A DNA stretch of 64,000 nucleotides from Owenia fusiformis. Lineage: Eukaryota; Annelida; Polychaeta; Sabellida; Oweniidae. Both the position numbers and the translations under genes were made by a program. Positions 1 to 13,300 of the stretch are shown piece after piece. The notes below the pieces were generated by a model, which was not told the origin of the DNA, did no database searches, and worked only from the letters and a program-made list of their open reading frames with translations. Location of the stretch: assembly GCA_903813345.2 (NCBI GenBank), contig CAIIXF020000006.1, positions 10,032,989-10,096,988 of the forward strand, written 5' to 3'. Each line of letters opens with the position of its first letter. The stretch's first letter is position 1.

Positions 1-165
1 TTTGCCGTCAGAAAGTATTTTGACCCACTTTTGAGATATGGTGTCCGTAAAGTAGGTCAAAATAAAAAGTTCTCATAATTTAACTTATGAGTTATGAATT
101 AAGGGTAGAATTTTCTCAGGAATCCGAATCTGCAAACCAAATTTCAATCCGACTTCCGGTCAAAA

Positions 166-366
166 ATTCCTACTTACCTACTCGGCTACCTACTTAGCTA
201 CCTACTCAGCTACCTACTCAGCTACTTACTCAGCTACCTACTCAGCTACTTACTCAGCTACCTGCTCAGCTGCTTACTCAGCTACCTTCTCAGCTTCTTA
301 CTCAATTACTTAATCATCTACTTACTCAGCTTCCTACTCAGTTACTTACTCAGCTCTTTACTCAAG
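166..366. repeat. Minisatellite, ~12-bp unit ctacttactcag
   Basis: Tandem variants of 'ctacttactcagctac' lie inside the first satellite unit. The same block appears at 1925-2115 in the next unit. In the later units only short 'gactcagctta' remnants remain (3787-3842 and 5803-5855), so the array grew or shrank independently in each higher-order unit. Confidence 0.85.
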
Positions 367-1924
367 TAAATCAATCTGGAGTCTTAAATTGAACTTTGTT
401 CAATTTACCAATCTAGTTATTATTATTCTTTCTTTCCGAACACTTTTTCTCAGCAACTAGAAGGACTTACTTAAATCTGCTAACATAGTCAACTAGGTAA
501 TGAAACCTAGTTTCTGGAAAATTAGGTCAAATGTTTATCTAGGTCAAAGGTTAAGAACTAGGTCAAATCGTGGGTTTTTACTATTTTACAAGTTTTCTCA
601 GTCGTCCTTCAGTATTTTTGCTCCGGTTTTTTTCATCATGTTCCTTAGAAAAAAAGCTAATTCCGAAAGGCAAATTGTTTTTTGATTACTCTTACCGATT
701 TTGAGAAATGACGTCCGAAAAGTAGGTCAGAACATAAAAAGTTCTCCAAATTCAACGTGTAAATTATCAAATAAGTGTAGAATTATCTCAGGAATCCGAA
801 TCTGCAAACAAAATTTTGATCCGACTTCCGGTTCGGAAGTTATAGCGTTTTGAAATCTCAAAATCGCTAAATTTGGTGCCCCATGTTAAATAAATGGGGA
901 AAAAGACTTTTTCGAAGTGTAAAATACGAGATATAGACTGAGTACAGCTTAACATAATGAAAGCCATTAAAAGAAGGGGACCTCGAAGGCTATCAAGCTT
1001 TAAAATTTGGACAGCAAAATGCCTAGGTCAAAATCTAGGTCAAATTTATAGTATTTTCTTATTTTTGCGATTCTGACACTACACTTTAATAATTTGCTTC
1101 AAAATTTTGTATACAGGTAGCCAAGAGAGTGCTAATAGTGCTAGCCTTTTGCCGTCAGAAAGTATTTCTACCCACTTTTGAGATATGGTGTCCGAAAAGT
1201 AGGTCAAAATAAAAAGTTCTCCAAATTTAACATATGAGCTATGAAATAAGAGTAGAATTGTCTCAGGAATCCGAATCTGCAAACCAAATTTCGATCCGAC
1301 TTCCGGTTCAAAAGTAATGGCGTGTCCGAAAAGTAGGTCAAAATAAAAATTCGCCAAATTTAATGTATGAGTTATGAATTAGGGGCAGAATTTTGTCAGG
1401 AATCCGAATCTTTAAATGAAATTTCGATCCTACTTCCGGTTCGGAAGTTATGGCGTTTTGAAATTTCGGAAAATCGATCTGATGGTATCCTGATAGAAAG
1501 TTAAAGAAAAAAGATTTTTTTGAAGTGTAAAATACGAGACATAGATTGAGTACAGCTTAAGATAATGAATTCCTATAAAAGAAGGGGACCTCAAAAGCTA
1601 CCTAGTTTCAATATTTGGACACCAAAATGCCTAGGTCAAAATCTAGGTCAAATTCATAGTTTTTCCTTATTTTTGCGATTCTGGCACTCCACTTTTAGGA
1701 TTTGCTTCAAAATTTTGTATACAGGTAGCAAAGAGTGGGCTTATAGTGAGAGCCTTTTGCCGTCAGAAAGTATTTTGACCCACTTTTGAGATATGGTGTC
1801 CGTAAAGTAGGTCAAAATAAAAAGTTCTCATAGTTTAACTTATGAGTTATGAATTAAGGGTAGAATTTTCTCAGGAATCCGAATCTGCAAACCAAATTTC
1901 AATCCGACTTCCGGTCAAAAATTC

Positions 1925-2115
1925 CTTCTTACCTACCTACTTACCTACTCGGCTACCTACTTAGCTACCTACTTCTCAGCTACTTACTCGGCTACCTACT
2001 CAGCTACTTACTCAGCTACCTACTCAGCTGCTTACTTAGCTACCTACTCAGCTACTTACTCAATTACTTAATCATCTACTCACTCAGCTTCCTACTCAGT
2101 TACTTACTCAGCTCT
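1925..2115. repeat. Second copy of the ctacttactcag minisatellite
   Basis: Same position within the ~1.75-kb unit as the block at 166-366, with a slightly different number and order of 'cagctac' variants. Confidence 0.85.
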
Positions 2116-5100
2116 TTACTCAAGTAAATCAATCTGGAGTCTTAAATTGAACTTTGTTCAATTTACCAATCTAGTTATTATTATTATTCCTCCTCACCAA
2201 ATTTCTCGTCAACTATAACAGCTTACTTAATCCAACTTACATGGTTAACTAAGGACTGTATCCGGCTTTCTGGGAAATTAGGTCAAATTTCTATCTAGGT
2301 CATAGGTCAAGAACTAGGTCAAATCGTTGATTTTCACTAATTCACCACTTTTCTCAGTCGTCTTTCAATATTTTTGCTCCAGGTTTTTTTCATCATGTTC
2401 CTTGGAAAAAACGCTAATTCCGTAAGGCAAATCATTTTTTGATTACTCTTACCGATTTTGAGATATTGCGTCCGAAAAGTAGGTCAGAACAAAAAACTCT
2501 CCAAATTCAACATGAGAGTTATGAAATAAGTGTAGAATGATCTCAGGAATCCGAATCTGCAAACCAAATTTCGATCCGACTTCCGGTTCGGAAGTTATGG
2601 CGTTTTGAAAGCTCAAAAATCGCTAAATTTGGTGCCTATGTTAAGTCAATGGGAAAAAAGACTTTTTCGAAGTGTAAAATACAGGATATAGACTGAGTAC
2701 AGCTTAACATAATGAATGCTTATAAAAGAAGGGGACCTCAAAAGCTACATAGTTTCAAAATTTGGACACCAAAATGCCTAGGTCAAAATCTAGGTCAAAT
2801 TCATAGTGTTTCCTTATTTTTACGATTCTGACACTACACTTGAATAACTTACTTCCAAATTTTGTATACAGGTAGCAAAGAGTGTGCTCATAGTGTTAGC
2901 CTTTTGCCGTCAGAAAGTATTTTGACCCACTTTTGAGATATGGTGTCCGAAAAGTAGGTCAAAATAAAAAGTTCTCCAGATCCAACGTATGAGTTATGAA
3001 TTAAGGGTAGAATTTTCTCAGGAATCCGAATCTGCAAACCAAATTTCGATCCGACTTCCGGTTCGGAAGTCATGGCGTGTCCAAAAAGTAGGTCAAAATA
3101 AAAAATTTCCAAATTTAACGTATGAGTTATGAATTAGGGATAGAATTTTGTCAGGTATCCGAATCTGCAAACCAAATTTCGATCCGACTTCCGGTTCGAA
3201 AGTTATGGCGTTTTGAAAGCTCAAAAATCGCTAAATTTGGTGCCCCATGTTATGTCAATGAGAAAAAGGATTTTTTGAAGTGTAAAATACCAGATATAGA
3301 CTGAGTACAGCTTAATATTCTGAAAGCCTATAAAAGGAGGGGACCTCGAAGACTATCTAGCTTTAAAATTTGGACGCAAAAATGCCTTGGTCAAAATCTA
3401 GGTCAAATTCATAGTTTTTCCTTATTTTTGCGATTCTGACATTACACTTTAAGGATTTGCTTCAAAATTGTGTATACAGGTAGCAAAGAGTGTGCTTATA
3501 GTGTTAGCCTTCTGCCGTCAGAAAGTTTTTTGACCCACTTTTGAGATATGGTGTCCGAAATATAGGTCAAAATAAAAAATTCTCAAAATTTAACGTATGA
3601 GTTATGAATTAAGGGTAGAATTTTCTCAGGAATCAGAATCTTTAAACCAAATTTCGATCTGACTTCTGGTTAGATAGTTATAGCGGTTTGAAGTCTCGAA
3701 AAGTCGATATGATGATATCCCCATGTTAAGCTAATAGAGTCGAAGATAGCCTTCTTAAAAGTTGTCTAAATGTCTATATTCTAGCTGACTCAGCTTATTC
3801 TGAATGACTCAGCTTACAAGTTCTGGATGACTCAGCTTAAACAAAGTTTGAAATCTGGAGTCTTAAATTGAACTTGTTCAATTTACATGTCTAGTTATTA
3901 TTCTTCCTCCTCACCAAATTTCTCGTCAACTATAACAGCTTACTTAATACAACTTACATGGTTAACTAAAGACTGAAACCGGCTTTCTGGGAAATTAGGT
4001 CAAAATTTTATCTAGGTCAAAGGTCAAGAACTAGGTCAAATCTTACATTTTCAACATTCTTCATCATATCTTCGTCAATATTCTTCGTAACTCCTTCATC
4101 TTTTTTTCATCGTGTAGCTTAGAAAAAGGCGAATCAAAGATATGACATCAGAATTTTGATTACTCTTACCGATTTTGAGATATGGCGTCCGAAATGTAGG
4201 TCAGGCCTAAACATGCTCCAAATCGAATGTGTGAGCTATGAAGAAGATGTAGAATTTTCTCAGGAATCCAAATCTGCAAACCGAATTCGGATCCGACTCC
4301 CGGTTCGGAAGTTATGGTGTTTTGAAAACTCAAAAATCGCTAAATTTGGTGCCTATGTTAAGTCAATGGGAAAAAAGACTTTTTCGAAGTGTAAAATACA
4401 GGATATAGACTGAGTACAGCTTAACATAATGAATGCTTATAAAAGAAGGGGACCTCAAAAGCTACATAGCTTCAAAATTTGGACACCAAAATGCCTAGGT
4501 CAAAATCTAGGTCAAATTCATAGTTTTTCCTTATTTTTACGATTCTGACACTACACTTTAATAATTTACTTCAAAATTTTGTATACAGGTAGCAAAGAGT
4601 GTGCTAATAGTGTTAGCCTTTTGCCGTCAGAAAGTATTTTGACCCACTTTTGAGATATGGTGTCCGAAAAGTAGGTCAAAATAAAAAGTTCTCCAGATTC
4701 AACGTATGAGTTATGAATTAAGGGTAGAATTTTCTCAGGAATCCGAATCTGCAAACCAAATTTCGATCCGACTTCCGGTTTGGAAGTTATGGCGTGTCCA
4801 AAAAGTAGGTCAAAATAAAAAATTTCCAAATTTAACGTATGAGTTATGAATTAGGGGTAGAATTTTGTCAGGAATCCGAATCTGCAAACCAAATTTCGAT
4901 CCGACTCCAGTTCCGAAAGTTATGGCGTTTTGAAAGCTCAAAAATCGCTAAATTTGGTGCCCCATGTTATGTCAATGAGAAAAAGGATTTTTTGAAGTGT
5001 AAAATACCAGATATAGACTGAGTACAGCTTAATATTCTGAAAGCCTATAAAAGGAGGGGACCTCGAAGGCTATCTAGCTTTAAAATTTGGACGCAAAAAT

Positions 5101-6104
5101 GCCTTGGTCAAAATCTAGGTCAAATTCATAGTTTTTCCTTATTTTTGCGATTCTGACATTACACTTTAAGGATTTGCTTCAAAATGTTGTATACAGGTAG
5201 CAAAGAGTGTGCTAATATTGTTAGCCTTTTGCCGTCAGAAAGTATTTTGACCCACTTTTGAGATATAGTGTCCGAAAAGTAGGTCAACATGAAAGTTTCT
5301 CCAAATTTAACGTATGAGTTATGAATTAAGGGTAGAATTTTCTCAGGAATCCGAATCTGCAAATCAAATTTCAATCCGACACCTGGTTTGGAAGTAATGG
5401 CGTTTTGAAAAATTAAATTTAAATTTGATATCCCATGTTATGTCAATTATCTTTGTCACTATTCGTCGTTATTCCTTTATCTTTTTTTCAGCATGTAGCT
5501 TAAAGACAGTCCTTTCATTATTGTAACTGTCTTTTTTGATTACTCTTACCGATTTTGAGGAATGGCGTCCGGAAAGTAGGTCAACATAAAAAGTTCTCAA
5601 AATTTAATGTATGAGTTATGACACAAACGTAGAATTTTCTCAGAAATTCGAATCTGCAAACCAAATTTCGACCCAAATTCTGGTTAGATAGTTATAGCTG
5701 TTTGAAGTCTCGAAAAGTCGATATTATGATATCCCCATGTTAAGCCAATGTAGACGAAGATAAGCTACTTACGAGTTGTCTAAATGTCTGTATTCTAGAT
5801 GACTCAGCTTATTCTGAATGGCTCAGCTTACAGTATTTTGGATGACTCAGCTTAAAAAAAGTTTTAAATCTGGAGTCTTAAATTGAACTTGTTCAATTTA
5901 CATGTCTAGTTAACCTTATTATCATTTGGGTCTGTTACTGCAGGCGGGAAGTACCAGGGATCTGCAGCACCAGACCCAGCTGTTCTGAAAGGTTTCAGAA
6001 TCCATTTCAGTTCAACTGTGTTGCTAAATTACTTTGAGAAATTAATGGTTTGCTTTTCGCTCATGTGATCACAATGTTATTTTCCTTTTCAGATTAAATG
6101 CACG

Positions 6105-7379
6105 ATGGAGTCTAGTTGTACATCAAATCATTCACCATCAGTTCAGTCTCAAACAGATACAAAATGCATTCAATGTCAAAGTATCTTTGAAAAAGCAAAG
6201 CGTGGATATAAGAGATACTCGCTAAAATATTTGAGTGAGGGTTCGAAGTTCAAAGATATACCTGGATTAACAGAGTATTTATTACAGAGATGTGACAATC
6301 CTGAAAGCTCATTTGTCTGTGAGAAATGTGTCAAGAAATATCGGGAGAGTCGCCATCACCCATCCACGATGGAGTCTAGTTGTACATCAAATCATTCACC
6401 ATCAGTTCAGTCTCAAACAGATACAAAATGCATTCAATGTCAAAGTATCTTTAAAAAAGCAAAGCATGGATATCAGAGATACTCGCTAAAAAATTTGAGT
6501 AAGGCTTCGAAGTTCAAAGATATACCTGGATTAACAGAGTATTTATTACAGAGATGTGAAAATCCTGAAAGCTCATTTGTCTGTCATAAATGTGTCAAGA
6601 AATATCGGGAGAGTCACCCTCACCCATCCATGATGGGGTCTAGTTGTACATCAAATCATTCACCATCAGTTCAGTCTCAAACAGATACAAAATGCATTCA
6701 ATGTCAAAGTATCTTTGAAAAAGCAAAGCATGGATATCAGAGATACTCGCTAAAAAATTTGAGTAAGGCTTCGAAGTTCAAAGATATACCTGGATTAACA
6801 GAGTATTTATTACAGAGATGTGAAAATCCTGAAAGCTCATTTGTCTGTCATAAATGTGTCATGAAATATCGGGAGAGTCACCCTGACCCATCCACTGCTT
6901 CATTACCTCATCATCTCCTGTTTCATTCATATTCATCCAACTTGCCCCAAGAACCTCAAAAGCGAGTTCCAGTCAAGCGTGTATATAAGAAAGTACGGTT
7001 AGAAGCAATGAACGCACTAAAACAATGTAAATATAGACGTCTTATTAAACTTTTATTTGAAGGAAGCAAGAAATTCAAACATGAATTTCACAAATTTCTA
7101 AGTGAAAAGGTAAAAAGAGAGATAAAAACCTTCTCAAAACAAATTAAGCCTTACAAAAACTGGAGGGATTTAATGGACCAATCCAGCAGCAGTATGCCAA
7201 TATTAACAAGTACAATTGAATCAGCTGTGCCAAAACAAAAGAGCATGAACGAAGATGATCAAGCTGCACGAGTCGGGGTGGTGACATCTATACTGTGCTA
7301 TCGCAAAAGTCGACTATTGGGAAATCAGTTTCAAAAGATAACAAGCTATCAACTTTCAAAGCATGGGTGTGACAAGAAA
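6105..7379 (+). CDS. Gene A exon 1: three CxxC modules plus conserved helical region
   Basis: 425 codons, phase 0 at the donor gtaagt (7380). Three 264-bp units start at 6105, 6369 and 6633, each beginning M-(E/G)-S-S-C-T-S-N-H-S. In unit 1 the likely metal ligands are C21, C24, C72 and C75, with a further C63. Units 2 and 3 are almost identical, so the last duplication is recent. A short Pro/Ser linker (about 263-293) leads into a Lys/Arg-rich region with YRRLIKLLFEGSKKF and the motif AARVGVVTSILCY. ATG 6105 is preferred because the upstream ATG at 6098 meets a stop after five codons and because gene B starts at the matching ATG. A 65-codon frame at 6292-6489 is an out-of-frame shadow. Confidence 0.85.
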
Positions 7380-10300
7380 GTAAGTTTTATTTATTTATAA
7401 GTGGTTAAGTTGATGATTTAACAATTTACATATGAATTAAAGTTTTATGATTTTGTGAAGGATAGGCTATTATTCTAGGTTTCCAGTGGAGCATGTATTT
7501 TATTGGACCTTCGGCCCTTGGTTCAATATGTCACTTTATTATTTCCATGTTGTGATACTCATTCTCTCATTGGTCAATTAGATACCATGTGACTTAGAAT
7601 ATATATAGGTATTCCATGTCTCCCTGCTTAGAAAATGTGTGAAGAGTGTATTCACCTGCAATGACGTCATTTGTGAATACACATATTCAATTAAAATGAC
7701 ATCACATCACTCCCAGGAATTCAGTAAAAAGTATTTCCATCTGATATGACAGACAGTGAAGTTGTATCAGGAAGCCCTCCCAAGAAAAGGTTCAAAACTG
7801 TATAACAAACACTGGATAAAGATTACAAATGTATTCAAAAACTCAACTTATCAAAGCACGAAGACAGTGGACTTTAACATGGAAGATCCGAATCTAATTT
7901 TTATCCATGGTGACAGAGATTGTGAATTATAACAGAATATTGGTAAACGTTTTGGAAATATGTTGAAATTAAACATCATATACAATATTGTGTACTTCTA
8001 ACTTTAATATTGTGAACTACTTTAATGAGGAAATAATAAAACAAATATTGAATTCTGTGATCGTTTAATATCTGTATATAATTCTGAGAGATGTATTCAC
8101 CTCACCTTCAGGCTGTGGAGAACACCCCTTCAGAAATATATAGGGATTATCCTATATGAGGTTCAGGATATTGGGATTATCCCAAGGCAAGTATAATATA
8201 TCTGCCTGAGGGCCGCAGGTCCAGAGGGAAAATATATTATATTGGCCAAGGGATAATCCCAATATCCTAGACCGACTATAGGATAAATATAGGTTATTTA
8301 CTGGGAGGGATTGAATATGGGTTTTATTCCGAGGGACAATATGATATTGACCGAAGGGTAATATGATATTGACCGAGGGAGCGCAGCGACCGAGTGTCAA
8401 TATCATTTTTCCCAAGGTCAATATTGTCGCGCGCCAGACTCCCGCCAAGTACCCGTACTCCCTCGGAGAAGGTCTGGTGGCGATGATAAGGGATTCGGAG
8501 GTGTTTCTCACGGGCGCCGAGCTGGTTTGGTGCTTCGGCTGTCACTGAGCTAGGAGATGGAGAACACAGGAATATACAAAACAATCAATTACGGGATTTT
8601 AATAATCTATTGAACACTATAATATAACAATAAATTTCACAAATGTCCTCAAATGCCTTTATGGCCCAACAACTCAAATACAAATGTCTCTAGATACACT
8701 GAGAATCAACAACACTCTGGCTCTGTCTGTCTGTCTCTACTCTGTTCTGACTGTCTGCTCCACTCTAGTTGTAAGCTCTGCTCTACTCTGCCTGTCTGCT
8801 CTGCTCTGCTGCAGCTGTCTGCTCTGCTGCAGCTGTCTGCTCTGCTCGACTCTGCCTGTCTTCTCTACTCTGTCTGTACTGCTCTCTACTCTGCCAGTCT
8901 ACGCTGCTCTACCTGTCAGCTCTGCTCTGCTACAGCTGTCTGCTCTGCTGCAGCTGTCTGCTCTGCTCGACTCTGCCTGTCTTCTCTACTCTGTCTGTAC
9001 TGCTCTCTACTCTGCCAGTCTACGCTGCTCTACCTGTCAGCTCTGCTCTGCTACAGCTGTCTGGGTTACTCTGCTGTGCTTGTCGGCTCTGCACGACTCT
9101 GCCTGTTAGCTCTGCTCTGCTACAGCTGTCTGCTCTACTCGGCTCTGCCTATCTGATCTACTCGGCTCTACCTGTCAGCTCTGCTCTGCTACATGGGTGG
9201 AAATTACCTTCAATGGGAGAATTCTAGCTCCAGACAGAAAAAGTCAGGAATGTCAATCAAAGTTGAGATTAGACCCGAGATTTCTGCCTCAGTGGTAGCA
9301 GGTCAGCCACCTCAATGGTCAGTCACCTCTTGGTCGAAGTCGTCTCTCTACTGAGACTAATCATCTCACGTGAGGGGAAGCACTCTTGCTCCTAGTTGTC
9401 ACTCTCACTCCCTGGACACAGATAACTACCTCCATAGAAGAACGCTTGCTCTAAGTCCTCACCTCTCAGAAGTAGCCAACTCTCATCAATAGGAACACAC
9501 TCTCTCTCAGAGTTGTCCCTCTCCTGGGAGTAGTCAACACACGTCAATGGGAGCTCCTCTTGCTCCGAATTGCCACTCTGGTGAGATGAGTAGGGAATAT
9601 CAATCAAGGATGAGATTAGACCCAACTCACACACCTATGTGGGAGTAAGTACGTCTCTCCAACAAGAACACAACAGCTCTGGGCGAGATAACTCAGGAAT
9701 ATCAATCAGTAAACTGAGATTAGACCAGAGTAGCTCACCTCCCGGAAGTTATCCAAGATGGCGGACACACAATGAATTATGGGAAGAAGACGAAGAAGAA
9801 ATGAAGTCACAAAATGGCTACGCTGAACACAAGGATCAATACATCAAATCTATCAGAGAAAGGATCAACATAAATCAATCAACACTCACAAACTGCAACT
9901 CTGCAAGGTGTCTCCAAGGCGCCTCTAGACTGCAACTAATATAATCCACGAATATATCTCTGCCAATCCTAGATCTGGTCGCCAACACGCAAGCAGCTAA
10001 TAATCCAACAAATCACTGTTTGTAATCGTCCTACAAAACAGTGCAACACGCAAATATACTCCAAAATTGTCCTTTATCCACTTTAGAATCCTTCAGCTTC
10101 TTCAATGCCTTCGAAAAACTTCAATATTCCAACATAAAACACTTTGTTCCATCAACTTCCGGCGCTAGAATCACGAAAATCACTGTACAGCTCTTCACAC
10201 TTCGACACAAAAAGCTAGACTGCGCACATCAGGCAAAACTCTGTCCTATCTCACTTCACTAATTATATGCGGCGGGAAACCCTCTGATTGGCTGATCTGG

Positions 10301-13300
10301 GTTTGTTTATCCCATTTGGTGTTGCATTCTGGGTAATATTCATGAGCCATAATCCAGGCATCCTGTTGACCTTTCTTCTTCTGTCTGGCTAATATTCCAT
10401 TCACATACAGGTTGTACCATTCTACTCCAGGGGTTCCCTCGGCAACAGAGCAAATACATCTCTACATGGTACATGCATGAATCATCTCACTCTCCAAATG
10501 AGCTGACTGACTCAAAAAACAAAATCAAACAAAAATGAAAATCACAATTTCGTCACAATATCATATTTTCCGAGGAATAAAACCCATATTCAATCCCGAC
10601 CAGAAATAACCTATTTATTCCATCATACATTCCTCCTTAAAATGTTACATTTGGATAATGCTTTTATCAATTAGTCAAGGTTAAAAATAACCGGGAAAAC
10701 CAAAAATAGGTTAATACGTTCCAATACGATTTTTGTCCCGGGGACAATACGATTTTTCCATGTAATACGCTCCAATACGATTTTTTCCCGGGGACAATAC
10801 GATATTTTCATGTAATACGATTCAATACGATTTTTATTCCTTCATATTTCCCTGGGAAAACAGTAGTATTATGGAATAATATGTTTATCCACCAATCTTG
10901 GTCATCTGGTTCAAATTGTTCAGTCGTGGATTATTTTAGAATATTCATGTCCAGTTTTGTTTTCTTGTAACACGTCCAAGTATGGGATAAATACAGATAT
11001 TCTACTTTACAGAATTCAATATTTGTATTTATCCCATACTTGGACATGTTACAGGTATATAAAGCTGGTTTGTAAAAACTTATATTTTCATCAGAGCGCA
11101 GATATAGCTTTACGTCCCACTCTGAGCAGGCAGATATAGTATATCTGCCCGCTATATCATAATCGCCGCTCGCATATTGGTTCATAATTTGTAACGTTCG
11201 CGTAATGACTGTAAACGACTATGGAAAAACACAGATAATCGGGAACTGTTTGATGGTTCAAAAAAAGGGAAGGAGCATCCACTTAATCAATCAAAAATTC
11301 GAGCAAATAAATATGGGAATATTTGACAGAACAGGAAAATCTGCCCACGGCCAAGAAAACAACCAACTGGACATGAATATTCTAAAATAATTCCACAATT
11401 GAACAATGTGAACCAGGTGTTGGATCAGGTATCAATATGTGATAAGTTTGCAATCAGTAACTTGTTGATAAGGAACTTACATACGAGACCAGGTTGAAGT
11501 GTCATAGTCTGACTCGTAAATTAGATACAACTGAGGGACAGAATTCAAAGTTTGTGAGGCTAAGTATTTTTTATGAAAGTAGATATACAGAAGATACGTC
11601 ATTATATGTTACATAGCGACTGAATGTCATTTGTGTACAATGAACAGCAATTCTATGTTCACTTATCACTTCGGTGACAGGCCATTTTGGGTACCCCCAC
11701 ATCCTTCAGACACCTCTCAGTCAGTAACACAATATAGTGCATATGTAATATGTATTTAATTTCACTGCCATTTCATAATTTTTGAGAAAAAATGTCATTT
11801 ATACCATAAAAAGTGCATATATTTTGAGTAACATCATTAAGAAAAGCAGTTACACCATTTTTCACGCTTAACGGAAAATGGCTGTTCTTCATCCATATGC
11901 TGTTTCATGATATTGTGTTCATTTTGGCATATTATGAGCAGTTTTTGTGTTATAATCATTTATATTTTTAATTAGACTCCAGATGATTTGCTTTTGCCTC
12001 TTTTTATGTCCCCACCACATAGTGTGGGGCCATATTGTCGGCCTAGGCGCGTTCATATGTCTGTCCGTACGTCCTGCAGTTTTCTCCAAAACCGCTACAG
12101 ATATCACCTTCAAATTTTCAAGGATAACTTATGAGTGCTTACAGATGTGGATGGAAAAAATATAACTCGATATCTGCTTCCTGTCGGCCATTTTGAAGTC
12201 AAATGCTAAAATCCTTGTCTGCAAACTTTAAGAAAAATGGCTTCACAGTTGCTTTTAAAACTTTAACATCTTGTTCAGCTCACTTCATTCTACATCTGAT
12301 TAGGTTTTGGACCTGTTAGCTCAGTCATGTCAGCCATTTTGAAAAGTTAGCGTGCGATAATACTTTGAACAAATATTTCACTCTATTGAGGTGAATACCT
12401 GTACATCTTTCACAAGTGATATTCCACGAAGCCCGAAGGGCAAGTGGAATATCACTTTGTGAAAGTGCTACAGGTATTCACCGAAAATAGAGTGAAATAT
12501 TTGTTTTATTATATCACCGTCTAGCTAAACATCCCTAATATTATTAAGTCATTAAGTCTTCAGATATTTTTACGAATCTACTCGGTTCGTCTGCCATTTT
12601 GACTTACACTGAACTAAATTATTTACACTGAACGAAAACAAATTCTTTGAAAATTCCCGGGAGCGTGGGATATCGCTAGATATCTCACGGTTGTCTTATC
12701 TGATTAGCATTGCCATTGAATATCGACAGATATCCCACGACATGTGACCCAGTTTTGACCAATCATACTGTCGCTAGCTAGATAGTGATATAATAATGTA
12801 TCATATTGAATGGTATTTTCAGTTTTCATACTTTAACTATTTAGTAGCTTTATAAATAATTTCAGGTGTACTTTGTTGTAAAAGCCTATGTTATTGTTAA
12901 CAGTCGTTATATGTGATAATTTTGTAAAAAGAAATCAGCAAAAACTCACAATCACTTTTTTATTGTCGGCCATTTTGGATTTTTCCATCCTAAAATCTTG
13001 TCTGTAAAGTCTTGTCTAGGCGTTTTCAGGTGAACCATTTGGTAGATCAATTTCAAATTTTCAGGGATGATTCTTAGTATGTTAATCTAGATCTGAATAG
13101 TTTTTGGGCATTCTGGGTAAATGTCAAGGCAGCAATTTTGGATTTTCCGTCCTAAAATCTTGTCTGTAAAGTCATGTCTACGCGTTTATCAATTTTAGGA
13201 AATTTCACTTCCCAAAAATAAGCATTATAACAATTCAATTAAGTAGTAAGGTACAATTAAATGCCATAAAAAGTAACACAGCATATTGTCAAATGGAAAT

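Larger units (their letters stand above)
1..5915. repeat. Higher-order satellite array, ~1.75-kb units
   Basis: The landmark 'ttgccgtcagaaagtatttt' (or a close variant) recurs near 1, 1147, 1757, 2904, 3518, 4621 and 5229. Alternate occurrences are about 1.71-1.76 kb apart, so each large unit holds two diverged halves. A sub-motif of about 130 bp (from 'gtaggtcaaaataaaaagttc' to 'cgacttccggtt') recurs about 14 times. Each large unit closes with a short inverted repeat around 'ttgaacttgttcaatt' (near 379, 2135, 3858 and 5873). The array is cut by the left edge of the window and ends just before gene A. Short frames here, such as 1079-1357 and 4566-4829, are the same repeat read in different phases and are not genes. 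Confidence 0.9.

Noticed and set aside
1079-5374. Several 60-92-codon frames sharing FDLLFGHA and FGLQIRIPE
   Set aside because: They repeat with the satellite unit, appear on both strands and have no splice or start context.
8653-9156. Two overlapping Leu/Cys/Ser-rich frames (141-167 codons)
   Set aside because: Low-complexity translation of the CT-rich minisatellite; two frames are equally open.
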